DNA of 64,000 nucleotides from Kryptolebias marmoratus (Eukaryota; Chordata; Actinopteri; Cyprinodontiformes; Rivulidae), in assembly GCF_001649575.2 (NCBI RefSeq), contig NC_051448.1, positions 14,292,405 through 14,356,404 of the forward strand, read 5' to 3'. Each line of letters starts with the position of its first letter. Position 1 is the stretch's first letter. The notes under the pieces are model-generated. The model was not told where the DNA came from, searched no databases, and saw nothing but the letters and a program-made list of their open reading frames with translations. The translations under genes and the position numbers were made by a program. Below, one piece after another: positions 33,066 through 45,020 of this stretch.

Positions 33066-34839
33066 CACTCTTTTAGATTAAGGCTGTTGGATTTTAAGAT
33101 TATTCATGAAACCTGGGAAGCTGATGATTACCATCTTAAGCTCTGAGAGAGATTGGGCGCAGATGGTTTTTCTCAGGTTGGGGGTCATCCAACGCACGAA
33201 GAGAGTCAGCGTAGTCCAGCATTATCTGTTTGGTCTGAAGTGCATAAAAACTCTAGCTCCATCTGTTCAACGGCCAAGTGCTAGTTTCAGAACAGGTTTA
33301 TGTGCGCTTGACAGAGATCAGGTGGCTAAGCAGGAGTGTTTACCGCTGAGAGAAGGCGCACAGTCCGTCTTTGCTTCATGTGACTTCAAATAAAAAGAAA
33401 ATGTGATGCTATAGGAAAAATATGTTTAAAAAGTAAGAGTGATAAATTGTAGTTAGGGTTGGCTAGTAATTGACTCAAGAATGTATCACACCATCTTCTG
33501 TTTATGCGTATTTGTCTCTGCACTTTTTTGTTGTTTCTACATGTCGGTTTCTCTGTCTTGTAAAGTTTAGATTTGCAGGCCTTTGATTTTGGAAAATTGT
33601 ACATTTGGTGTCTTCTGTTGGAGCGGGGAGGCTCTCTGCGTGAAGGTTGTTTATGCTTCCCTTGTGTGCTGTTTGTGGGGTTGTTGCAAGTTTGTGTTAG
33701 GTTGCTTGTCTGTTATCTGTCACGTCTCGCAGTGTTTTTGGGATTGTTTGTGTGTGTTTTTGCCACGATTATTATGGGATGCAGCTTGCTGCTGAGACGC
33801 TTCCTGTTTATTGCCCTCATTCTGGCCTCGGGATCATCTGTGACATCACAAAGATTTTTTGCGATTCAGGGTCCAAGGTAAAGCTATATTTACGAGGCAT
33901 GTGAAGCCATCGCCTGACTTTTGACCTCTTAAGAGCAACCTGTAATATTTTTTAGAATAAAATGTGGCTGACAAAAACAAAAAGAAAAGCATATCAGCGG
34001 AAATGTCCAGTGGTATGTTTTCACAAGTGCACTCCACATCCCCATGTGCTGTAAAACAATGGATCTAAACATTTAAGCTTTTTTTGTCTAAAAAATATTG
34101 TCTAAAAACTATTGTTTGATCCATGCATTACTTAAAAATGTATTTGTTTCCAACTTGTATTTAAGCAGAAGGATGATGAAATGGTGAAATATTTTTAATT
34201 ACTTACTGTCTGAAAATGTTCAGACACCTCCTCCGACTATTAGTCAGAACCCTCTTATTACTTATGTTTTTGTTTTCTTTGCATGCAGGTAACATTTGCT
34301 CTTGATGCTGACAAAAGTAACTAACCATTTTCTTTTACATGTAACTTTGCATATGGTGCGAATTGTAATTTTGACTTTAATCCCACTGTTCATTCTCAGA
34401 AAAATTTATAAAATTGATAACTTATATTTTTCTGCTTACTCTTAGTTTGTATTTCAATTAATCAATTTAAAGAAGTAAAAAAACCTCACCTATTTAATGA
34501 AAAAAGGAGGTTTATTCCATGGCATAAGTCAAAGGAGTTCATACAATTATCACAATATTCTGCCTGTAGATGACAATAAACTAAAAAAAATCCTCTTCTT
34601 AGACACTTATCACAAAGTTGTCATTATATTTACTGTTTTGCAAAACTGTCAGCAAGTTTGATTCACACACAATCAAAGTAGCAGACAATTATTTTTGTTT
34701 AAACACAAACAAACACACAATACTGAGGGAGCAGTAAAAATCTACCCGACTTTTGTTCTGACCTTTCTTGACTTTCTTAATTGAGCAGCGCAGATGTAAA
34801 TATTCATGTCATAGTTACCCACGGAATTCTGATCATTCC
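33066..34839. other. Intergenic region without a supported gene
   Basis: AT-rich, with short open frames only. Confidence 0.45.
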
Positions 34840-35211
34840 CAACCAACCAACTAAACCACTGACTGACCAACCAACCAAATGACCAACCCACTAACCAACC
34901 AATCAATCCACCGATCGACTAATCCACCGAAAAATCAACTTCCTAACCTGTCAACCCACTGAAAAACCAATATACAAGCCAAACAACGGACTGACTGACT
35001 AACCAATCAACCAAATGACCGATGGACCAACCAACCAACTGTCCAATTAATCAACCAATCAACCAACCAATTAATTGACCACAGACCAACCAACCAAGCA
35101 AATGAAAGACCAACTAAGAAACCAAACGACCACCAGGCATTTAACCAATCAATTGCCTAACCGACCAACCAAATAACACAGCAAATGAGCAACTAATCAA
35201 TCAATAAAACA
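34840..35211. repeat. Degenerate CCAA-type satellite
   Basis: About 370 bp built from imperfect ACCAACCAA, GACCAACC and AATCAACC units. Strongly C/A-biased on this strand, with no open frame. It abuts a tRNA-derived SINE. Confidence 0.9.
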
Positions 35212-35355
35212 ATCTATCCATCCATTTTCTTTACCCAGTTCGGAAGTAGGTGTCTTGCTCAAGGACACCATGACATACAGTCATGGCAGAGAATCAAACA
35301 TGCAAGTTTTTGGTCCCAAGATGGCTGCCCTACCACTGCGCCACAGGTGCCCTCA
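35212..35355 (-). mobile_element. tRNA-derived SINE
   Basis: On the minus strand: TGTGGCGCAGTGGTAGGGCA (A-box-like), a B-box-like TGTTTGATTCTCTGCC, then CCTTGAGCAAGACACCTACT and a GGATGGATAGA tail. This order is typical of fish tRNA-derived SINEs. Confidence 0.65.
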
Positions 35356-38300
35356 ATGAAACCAACCTATTTTCACCTAAGATTCCTTAAATTTCAGCAC
35401 ACATTGATTAAAATACTATCCTGTTCTTCAGTTCAACTATTATCTCTTTTTGTGTCCTTTTTGATGAGGAACATGAGCAAGAATGTAATGACCACTTCAA
35501 GTTTTTGAGTTTTATTGACTCAAAAATAAAAAAAAGATGAGGGTAGAGTTTTGTTACAGACTTCAGAAAAATATAGGCCGATGATATTTCTGAATGATCC
35601 CAGCTCATTTTTGAGCTTGAATTGTGTTTCTGTTTGGTTTATTTGACAATATCAACAGAAGCATGTGGATAACAATCATAAAAAAGTTGTGTTTTGATTG
35701 TATCAATAATATCAATAAACCTATTTTCAAATATGTTGCGTTAATCAGCATTAACATATTTCTGTACTTTTCTTGGCAACAAAAAGCCTAATGAGTAATT
35801 CCAAGGCTTGATGTACATGTTATATTAAAATGAACTCTTTATAAACAGTAAAGAACAGCATAGATAAGAATACTGACTGATAAAGATTTTATCTTTGTTA
35901 GGTACAGGAAATAAGATCTTCTGGCATGGAATCATAAATCTTAAATTTTAGAGACAAAGTAGGACTCGTACGGTAGAATGCCAGTCTGCTCTTTTGCTGG
36001 CCTGAATCCACAACAGTCTTCTGGTCTTGGCAAAAGGCTGTGATCTCCTTGGAATAGCGAACAATATCCATCTAGCTCTTCTGACAGTTAGAAGAGTTAA
36101 CGGCCTTGTAATCTCTCTTTGGGAGTTTGTCTTTGCCAAACATAATGAGATGATCGCTGCCTTCTGCCCACCTAGTTCATGCAGTTTTGTGATGATGGTG
36201 CACAGAAACTTCTCTTTGTAAATAGTAAGAATAAAACAGTTGGTTAACAGCTTCACATCAGCCTTTGGATTTAAACACATGATATTTTTTAGCCTCTTTA
36301 ATTTAGCTTTGTAAATAATTAACATAAAAAAAAACTATGTGAGTGCAGAATATAGGCTTTGGTTCATGTAAAATTACTGATACCTAAGAAAAACAAATGC
36401 AGGTGACAGAAGCTGTGCTGCCAAATCCTGTTCAAACAAAACAGGAACGAGACATGCAACATTCTCCTGATCTCATCCACTTCTGCATCTTAATGCACAT
36501 GTAACCAACCACTCCAGATTTTTCTGGTTTACTGCTTAGTCTTATTAGCTGGTAGCTTTCATTGTCATTTTCATACAATGATAAAATCTGCAGTTAGTTC
36601 TGCGGAAATCTGAAAAACTAACCTTTCAGTAGCTTACTAGTCATCCGTGAACTAAAGGATTCAATGTTCAACAAACCAGAATACCAGATTTCTTTCACAC
36701 GTTCCTTGACAGGTACACCAGTATTACCCATATTATTGTCCCAATCAGCATGTTTCGTTGTCTGTCTCTGAAGCGTAGCTTTCAAGTGAAGGACCCCAAA
36801 CTGGTAAAGAATAATGTTTTTGGTCGCAATCACCCCTGAAAAAGAAAAAAAAAACATAATTTATTCAACAATTTTTTTTTTACTTCTTTCCACTCCACAA
36901 TAAAAAGAAAGCACTGAGTGGAAAAAAACCCACATCATTATTTATAAGTCATTCTCAATGTCCTTCAATCATATTTTCATCCCTGATGCAAGTTTGGAAG
37001 CCAATTCATCCTCAAGGAACACATAAACACACAACATCTCTGAATGCTTTGTGGTCTCTGTGCAAAAACAGTATGATTTTTATTGGGCTTTTATTTAAAC
37101 ACACCAGGTTCACCAGGATATATAAAATGGTTATTGTGTGAGGCAAGCTGCACTAGGGATATTTTTTTACAGCCTAGGCTATTAAAACTGCAAAAGTACA
37201 TAGTTGTGTGGCTGCTCTAAATTAATATTTGTCTCAGGCTTTTTGCCCGCAGTCTGAAATGGATCAGCAGGTACTTTCCCCTCTAATTTCCTGAAGGAAG
37301 ATTTAAAAACAACTGACTCATTTGGGTGATAAGAAGAAAATACCTTCAAGGCAGAAAGAGACTTAGTCCCTTCTGAAATGAAGGACCCTAAAGAGACCTT
37401 TAATGTGTGTATTAAGAATCCCCCCTGAGCTGCATTAGAAGAAAAAATAGGAAACTTTACTGTGAAAGAAACGTAACCTCAAATTGCTAAACTGAGGCCC
37501 AAAACTGGCTCTAGATAAACTTTTGAATGCACTGTTTGACATGATGCCAAGATTGTTGATTTTATGTCTTTACCACCAAAACTGAAAGTCAAGCTCATCA
37601 GAAAAACTTTAGTCACATGCAACACATATGTCTTCCGAATTTGATAGCTGTTCATATCTCTGCGAGCTGTTGTGTGAGCTGTACAGAGTCGGTGAGCTCG
37701 GTTTGAGAAACAGTCTCTTCCTTCCTGCACTGAAAAAAAATAGCTGTGTTTTAGAGTGATACATAATTCATCTCCCAAACTCAGTGCTGATGGGTTGTTT
37801 GTTTGCACCTCCAACAGAATGGTGGAATGGTGCTGGTCTCTGTCCCCAAACACCTGTATTTGTATGTGAAAGTGTATCATAATATTTGCAGTGTTCGCAA
37901 AAGGCTTTATAACCACATTTACATAAAACTTGGTTTATTGGTTAACTTGGATTATTGTGTCAGGTAATATTACATGCTTTCATTCTCTCTGAACAACGTG
38001 TTTGCACATATTAGTGTACAAACAAATGAAACAGGTGACCATTTGTAGGTAAAAGCATTTACAATTATTATGTTTTTGCTATAGCAGTTTTGAAAAAAAA
38101 AAAAAAAAAGTGCAGCTACATTAATGGTTCCTCAAAAAAAAACATTTGATTTTGCATTGTTGGTTATGGTTTAGAATAATAATCAAGGACAAACTTAAAT
38201 CTCTTACAGAACAAAAGTCAAATTAATTTTTAATGTGCCTCGTGGCTCTTTTTTCCCCAAAGAATTACACTCGAAATAGAAGTGTAGGGAGGGGGAGAGA

Positions 38301-38470
38301 GAATATGTCACCATCGCTGCACAAAGAGTGTGCCAAAAATTTCAGAGACTAATTAAACTAAATGATTATTTTATCAAATTGACACCATACTTCAGTTTTT
38401 AATGTTATTACATGTATTTCTAAAGCCTCTGAACAATTCCAACAGCTTTAAATATTCCTTTTTTTATAGT
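35356..38470. other. Intergenic region without a supported gene
   Basis: Open frames of 125 codons (35948-36325, minus) and 145 codons (37479-37916, minus) have no domain I recognise and no supporting splice pattern. A-runs at 38092-38109. Confidence 0.45.
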
Positions 38471-38482
38471 TTAAAACCTTAA

Positions 38483-38564
38483 CCCCTACATCGCTAGTGG
38501 CCCCTGTACCTGGGGCAGCAGCACTTTCTGCCAACAAGATTAATCCAAAATAGGGACTAAGGAG
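38483..38564. mobile_element. Possible short piggyBac-type MITE
   Basis: TTAA at 38479-38482 and 38565-38568 flank ends CCCCTA… and …TAAGGAG. The inverted repeat is weak, so this is only a candidate. Confidence 0.25.
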
Positions 38565-38793
38565 TTAAACCTTAGACAAGTTAGACAAGAAATAATATAG
38601 GTGTAATACAATATAATACAATAAGATGTAAGAAGACAGATTTGTGCCAAATCATTGGCAAAACAATATTTATGCATGATGGTCTATACTGAACTCTTTT
38701 CACCAACCCCGATTTTCTACTTATCAAAATGTACTTTCGTTTACATTGGTAACCAGCAACAAATAGTTTGATCCCTGTCCCATGTGTTATAGC

Positions 38794-38945
38794 AAATCGT
38801 AGCAACTAAAGTGGTCAGCGGTAAAGGGATTTCTGTCTCTTTTCCAGGATTCCTATTTGGCTCAATTCACCACAAAGAGCTGTCTCTTTCAGTTCTCAAA
38901 TGGCTCTTCCCTCAGTACTACTTCAAGCTTTAGTTGCTACGATTT
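38794..38945. repeat. Foldback element with 18-bp perfect inverted repeat
   Basis: AAATCGTAGCAACTAAAG (38794-38811) is exactly inverted at 38928-38945 around a 116-bp loop. The loop and the sequence after it repeat GAGCTG…CTCTTTCAG words. Confidence 0.8.
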
Positions 38946-39090
38946 CCAGCTTTTATCTGGGATCCGGATCATTTGGCTTAGCTCACCAAAACGAGCTGGC
39001 TCTTTCAGCTCTACAACAGCTTCCCACAAGGAGTAGTTGTTTGAGAGCTGAAGGAACTGGCTCTTTTTGGTGAGCTGGGCATCACCGCGG
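38946..39090. repeat. Second imperfect inverted repeat next to the foldback
   Basis: GCTCACCAAAACGAGCTGGC (from 38980) plus TCTTTCAGCTCTACAAC pairs with the inverse stretch GTTGTTTGAGAGCTGAAGGA and GGCTCTTTTTGGTGAGCTG (to about 39080). Together with the foldback it looks like a hAT-like non-autonomous element. Confidence 0.55.
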
Positions 39091-39954
39091 GTCAAAACTT
39101 CCCATGTAATCTGGAAAACAACTTTACTGTTTACTATGAAACCAGGGAGGATGGAGAATCAAGGACGCAAATGTAGACAAAAAGTCCAGAGGTAGGCAGA
39201 CATACAATTACACACTCTAATATATGTTGTACATATGTATAAAAAGTACTGCAAAGGCTGGGTTAACACAAGCTCATTTAAAACTATTTAAATCTACAAC
39301 ATCTACAGACTAAAACAATATACACTGCAGATTACAGAAAACAGAAAGAAGCAACGCACAAATGAAAACAGAGGCTACAGATACATAGACGAGACGATAA
39401 ACGTAAAGAACAGGTGCGTCATATCTGATGAGAAATCAGATATGATGGAGAGGAAAGAGGAAAAGGGAACCAATACTACAAATTTAGACAGAAACAGAAA
39501 CAACTCGACACTGTGGAACTAATGGGTTTCTGCTCAGTCAAAGTCACAACTTTGATGCAACAAATGTTGCTATAGTTTTGCGTTGTACAGTTGATCATTT
39601 TCTCCTTGCACTTTTAGAAGTAGGTGAAGTTAAAAGTATTTTTTCTATATCTGGAACTAACATCTGTTGAGACTGACTCAGACCACCATCGAGGGTAGTC
39701 CTGACCCCTTTAATCCACATACGTTTGGTAGTCTGAACACAATCTGTGCTGTTCCTCAATATAGGACTTCCTACTGAACTGATGTGACCCACACGCAGCA
39801 GAGGCATTACCTGGATGTCTTAAAGTAAAAAAAAAAGTCTGTTTCTGCCAGAAGCATAATGGATTGAAGGATGCTGTGTGGTGAGTTTCTCTTGTTTAAT
39901 GTGTGTTCTGATTGTTTTAGAGCTGAATGGACCCACTGTGGTGCATAATGTGCT
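39091..39954. other. Intergenic region without a supported gene
   Basis: AT-rich, with short open frames. Nothing recognised. Confidence 0.4.
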
Positions 39955-40134
39955 GTGTGTTGCTCACTGACAGCCCACTGTGTGACATGGCTGCATGTTT
40001 ATCTGCACGCAGAGCGGGTCATTGGCATCCAATCGCAAAGACGATTAGAAGTATGTATTTTACTGCCAGGTGCGAATGCTCTCGACCATATCTGTTCAGC
40101 TGCAGATGAGTCACGCAGGATGGATGTTAGTGCC
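39955..40134 (+). pseudogene. Possible decayed DDE_Tnp_4-type (Harbinger-like) transposase fragment
   Basis: The frame reads CVTWLHVYLHAERVIGIQSQ then RRLEVCILLPGANALD. HxERVIG followed by a basic stretch and ILxxxLP resembles the C-terminal part of DDE_Tnp_4 transposases (RIHVERVIG…LP). There is no catalytic core and the frame closes soon after, so at best this is a fossil. Confidence 0.3.
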
Positions 40135-40965
40135 TGAGACACCTGCGACCACATGAGCAGCTTCCAAAACTCAACATCCACAATAGTCAGTGAAACGCTA
40201 GATAACTTGCTGTAGGCCTTACAGCCCAGCTTCCCCTTTGTGGCTCTGTAGGACAACTGTCTGAAAGAAGTACAGCTTTGTCTTCCAGTGCAGGATTTTA
40301 TCTTACAACATCAGGTTGGACTGACTGTGTTTGTTTCAGCACGTAGAAATGGTCAGTAAAGCCATAATGATCAGGGAACTGAAGATACATGGGTCATGGA
40401 CTGAAGGAGTTAAGTTAATGAACATGAATTTGTAGTTCAGTACGGTTCATCTGTCTGTAATCTCGGCTCATTGATGTGACTGGCTGAGGAGATGCGTGAT
40501 TTTGAAGCCACGCCCCCTCCCCCTTCCATCCAACTAATCAGCTTCAGGAGTCATAGCTTATGTCGCCATGGCTACAAATGCTCCTGGTAGCATAGATTTC
40601 CTGTCCACACTTACCTTCCCTGAACCCCCCCTCATCTCTCTCTCCCTCCCTGTCGGCGTTATACCTCCAGGCCTGGGAGCGGAATTCTGGGAACATTTTT
40701 CCATGTGAAACAGCGAGGGTCAGCGCAGGGGTGTGACGCCACGGCATTGTTCCCGCTGCGAGGAGAGGAACCGTGCGCCGTGAGGCCAATTCCTGTCCGC
40801 TCCAAAAAAACAGCAACTTTCTCACACTGCTTTCCTTCCTCCAGCAGACAGCTCAAAACAATCCCAGAGTGTTTGTGGGTACAAAGTTTGGCAAAGCAGG
40901 CAACGGAGCAAGTGCATGGAGTGAGCGAGAAAGAGAAATGAAATAAAAAAAGAGGAGGAAGAGGT

Positions 40966-40998
40966 CTTTTTTTCTTTTCTTTTCTTTTCTTTTCTTTT
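40966..40998. repeat. (TTTTC)n simple repeat
   Basis: Six or so TTTTC units in a row. Confidence 0.85.
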
Positions 40999-41182
40999 GC
41001 TGGTGTATCCAAGCTGTTTATGGGCCATTGAAAACAAACAAAAGGGAAGAAAGACCCCACTGTGCCCAACTGACGCTCGCTCAAACAAACGGCAGGATGA
41101 CATTATATCACTCTAAGTGGGCTTGAGCGACCAGCTGTTAGTCTGCCTGCCTGCATCTCAGCATAATCTGTTTGGTTGTGAA

Positions 41183-41276
41183 AACAATGAAATATTCTTA
41201 TCATTAAAAGTGAATGCTGCTCCCTCAATGGGGATTTGCCTTTTCCTCTCACCCACTTCCTCATAAAGATTTATCT
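41183..41276. promoter_or_regulatory. SOX-GATA-ETS-GATA motif cluster
   Basis: AACAATG (41183-41189), CTTATC (41197-41202), ACTTCCTC (41255-41262) and TTATCT (41271-41276) within 95 bp of non-repetitive sequence, about 31 kb upstream of dll4. It could be an endothelial enhancer. Motif evidence only. Confidence 0.25.
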
Positions 41277-43399
41277 GTGTTTAATCAAACGTTTCCTCGG
41301 GGCATGCTTTGGTTAAAGTTTGTGCATGCATCGGGAGTGTGTAGGTGCATATTTCTGTCAAGCTTGCCAGAATATCTTTAGATGTTTTTTGGTGTTTCGA
41401 ATGCAGCCAAGGCCATTTTCCCGCAGTTCACATAAATAGTTCCTAAAGAGCTGTACAAGTGGTGGCTTTAATCACATCCTTGAGGTGCTACCATGTCCCA
41501 GTATGAAATGAAAGAGGCCTATTTCTGCGCACAGAGAGTTAACATTAAAGTTGTTGAGATGACACACTGACAAAAGAATGCAATGCTGCTATCATATGTG
41601 CAGCAACTTGTTATTTTCATTTTCTAAACTGCAGTGCCTCTTTTTTCCCCAGAATTTCCAAGCTGCTTTTAAAAAGCCAGGAAGAAAGTTTGGCCCGTTT
41701 TAGATTGGAATGAGCACTTGCTCGTCTTCAGTTGCAGCCCCAGCTCAGCAGCTCAGGTCAGTCGTTTAATAAGTTCCAAATGTGTGCATCTCTGGAACCA
41801 AACGTGAACCTATTGGTTCTGATTTAGTTTATCCTCCAAGCCCTCCACTCCATTTTCATCCCTAACCCCATCTGTCCCCTCTCATGACTCCTTAAAAGCT
41901 TTGATGGTCCCATTGTTTTTCTCCCCCATTCACTCTGCACGTATAGATGCTTCACAAGCCCCACTCCTCTCCACCTTATCGTACGTCTGTCACTGCATGG
42001 AACTGACACACAGCAGACTGGCAGAATTCCCAAACTCTGTGTGCGCTTTCCTGCAGACTGCAAGAAGGAAACATGATCGGAAGGATGAGCCGTCTGAATC
42101 CCTCTCTCATGTAAAACACAAGACATTTCTATTCTTGTGTTCAGGTTCCTTTCAGTGTTTTCTTCAAGATTTATTAAATTTTTTCATTGTGCACCTGTTT
42201 ACCTATCTTGGATTCTTTTCTCTCCTCACCACAAATGTTTTACGTCCAACCTGTGCTGACGAAAATGGAAACTGAGAGCGGAGAGTCGGAGAGAAAATAG
42301 CAGCGGCTGCTCTCGAGAGTTTCCTGCCTGTTGTCAGGCTTGTCTGTGTGCGTGCCCTGTCCTCCGTCCTCCTCGGCCTGCGTGTCCTCCCCCACCCCCG
42401 ACCGTCCTGTCTGAGGATGCATGTGTGCATGTGCGTGGGTTGGATATCTGGGAAAGCCTCTGACACATCTTAGGGAGGAGATGAGCAACAGGCCCAATAT
42501 AGTATGCAAGTGTACAGTATGTGTCTGTTTGTCAAGTGCGTGTGTGCATGCGCGTGAGTGCGATGTGTATCATTAAGGAAGCACCTGTCCCGTGTGACCG
42601 TCAGTACTGTTGCATTTATCTGACCCCTCTCACATCAGGTGGCTTCCTGGTTTGCGTCAGATACTGCTCCCTGCGGCCTGCCGGTATTGGTTGACATAAG
42701 CTCCTCCTTTTCCTGCGCTGGTGCTCATTGATCTTTGGAGGATCGGTTGTCTTCCTCACATTTCTTCCAAGGTCTGTCATTTGGGAAAATTTTCCTTTTA
42801 AGCTCAGCATGGAAACTTTTTAAAAAAGTTTTTCATGAGAATGAACATGGATGGCTCAATGCATTTTTCTAAACAGCCTGAAATCTAAATGAAAATAGTT
42901 AAAAAAATATTGCCTGTAAAAAATATTTTCACATTAGATCAATGCACTACTCAATGCCTCTTACTCAAACTTTAAGTCTTTTACTTTATAGACCTCTGCA
43001 GGGGCTGGTTCTCTGCATTTTAAGAGTTTTGAGTATCTGTTTTTTAAAAGGTTTTTAACTAAAAAAAAAAAGTAAATAAGTTTTACAAAACAGACCCAAA
43101 AGATTACCTGTTGATTTGTGTCTTGGATACAAATATGACACATAGATACAAATCAAACTACTTATAGAAATAAATCTGATGGCATGGTGTTGGGTATCAA
43201 TTTTAACCCAGCTGACTGTCATGAGAAACTTTAGATATTAAAGACTTTTTTAAAACAAATTTTTGGCAAAAAATGTCTTAGTTTGGTCTAGGCATGAATC
43301 GGTTAGAGTTGGAAAAATATTATTGTATATCTTGCCAGAACTAGTTTTTAATTCCTGCATTATAATTTAAGGGACAGCATTTTATGTGTCAAAAGAAAC

Positions 43400-43620
43400 T
43401 TCTTGAAATGGTTTGGTAAACTGCTCAGAATGCATCCTTGGCACATTCCTCTGAGACTTTTCCAGTGGTAGTAAACTAGGAGGAAATCCCAGAGTAGATC
43501 CAGAGCATGCAGGAGAGATTATCTCATCGGACTTTGGGAATGCCTTCAGGTTCTCTAGGGGGAGTTGGAAATGATTGCTGAAGAGAAGGTCAACGACTTT
43601 CTTTTCGGTAACTTCCCTAC
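43400..43620 (+). mobile_element. Decayed L2-type LINE 3' end
   Basis: CTGCTCAGAATGCATCCTTG, then CCAGAGCATGCAGGAGAGAT, CTCATCGGACTTTGGGAATG and CTAGGGGGAGTTGGAAATGA follow, with many changes, the coding end of fish L2-type LINEs (compare the better copy at 48987). Confidence 0.5.
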
Positions 43621-44509
43621 AGCAACCTGGTCAAAAAAACAAATCAGGAAAACGAACAACAAAAAAGTCAACGTGGAAATGTTTGTTTAGCTGTACATTC
43701 CAGTTTTTGTACTGGGAAACAGGACAATACTTTGCTGTTCTCATCCTTGTTTGGATGACTTTGTTGGCTCCTTCAAATTCAGACTTTATTAAATTTTGAT
43801 GTTTGGACCAATAATGTATCAGTTCAAAACAATCGATCCTTTGGAACCACCACAGTTCTTTTTATGAGTCCTGCTTGTAGCAAATAAACATCACGTTTTC
43901 TTTGTGTTTTCAGCCTCCAGACAGTGAGGTTCAGAACTGTATTTGTCTATCAGCAGGAGGTTTTCCTTGATCCCTTCAAAGGCAGTCTACTGTATTCTCT
44001 GATCCAAGCCCAGGATCAGATCATTTGGGAAATTAGTTGATTATAGGAGGACAAACACAGCAAAGAGACTCGGAAAATCACCCCCTGTTCCTATTTTTCT
44101 CACTATTCAACTCCATTGGTCAGACACAAAAATCAATTGCTTGTGATATTGTATTTTCTCCAGAAACTGAGGTAATGTTCTATTCATCCACATAATTTCC
44201 CATCTCTCAAATACTTTATTTTAAATTAATTCTAACTAAATCAGTAAGATTTAGTTAAATCTGTAAGTCAGTTTTATCAAGCTAGTTTTATTGAGTAAAA
44301 ACTATTGCATCTACAGTACTTTCATTGCTTCTTTCTTTTAATTACTGTTTGTAAATTCTGTTCAGTTTTAGTTGTGCACAAAAAGGGTGATGTATGAATA
44401 AAATTAATTATTAAATAAAGGACTTTTCTTCAATATACATTTATCTGAACAAATGGAAAACAAGCTTGTGTTCACTGACAGTTCTTACAATCATAAACAT
44501 CCAAAGTTT
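43621..44509. other. Intergenic region without a supported gene
   Basis: AT-rich. Nothing recognised. Confidence 0.4.
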
Positions 44510-45020
44510 TTTTAGGGTTTACAGAGAAAGGTCCAAAAAAGAAAAGAATATCCAGTGAGTGGCAGTTTAATGGACAAAAATGCCTTGTTGATATCAGAGG
44601 GAAATGGGCAGACTGTTTTCAAGATGACAGAAAGGCAACAGTAGCTTAAATAACCACTTTTTACAACCAAGGTCTGCAGAATATCATCACTGAATGGCCA
44701 ACCTTGAAGCAGATGGGCTATAGCAGCTAACAACAAGAAACTAAGGCTACAGCTCGCACAGACTTACCAAAATTGGTCTGATGAGTCTCAATTCTACAAT
44801 TTCTCCAGATCTCAAGCCAGTCGAGCACCTTTGGAAGGTGTTGGAATGGGATATTCATATCATGGATGTGCAGCTAGCAAATCTGCAGCCACTGTGTGAT
44901 ACATATCATATCAATATGGACCAAAATCTCTGAAGAATGTTTCCAATATCTTGTTGTATCTATGCCACAAAGATCAACTGAGCCAGTGGTCAGTGAGTGC
45001 ATAAATAGATTAATTGAACT
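44510..45020 (+). pseudogene. Tc1/mariner transposase relic with an internal deletion
   Basis: The left half (AGTGGCAGTTTAATGGACAA, GCCTTGTTGATATCAGAGG, GACAGAAAGGCAACAGTAGC) is the helix-turn-helix part of a common fish Tc1-like transposase and reaches TGGTCTGATGAGTCTCAATT (W-S-D-E-S-Q-F, around the first catalytic Asp). It then jumps to CTCCAGATCTCAAGCCAGTC (S-P-D-L-K-P-V-E-H-L-W), the last catalytic block, and to the C-terminal part. The middle of the DDE domain is missing, and stops and frameshifts are present. A dead copy; usual proteins are about 340 aa. Confidence 0.8.

Larger units (their letters stand above)
40135..43399. other. Intergenic region without a supported gene
   Basis: Contains a TTTTC array (40966-40998) and GC-richer single-copy-looking stretches (40500-40800, 42240-42430). 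No coding gene recognised. A motif cluster at 41183-41276 is listed separately. Confidence 0.45.

Noticed and set aside
34840..35211. CRISPR-like array
   Set aside because: The CCAA units are short, degenerate and continuous with no spacers; a eukaryotic satellite.
37479..37916. 145-codon minus-strand frame
   Set aside because: No domain or splice support; AT-rich surroundings.
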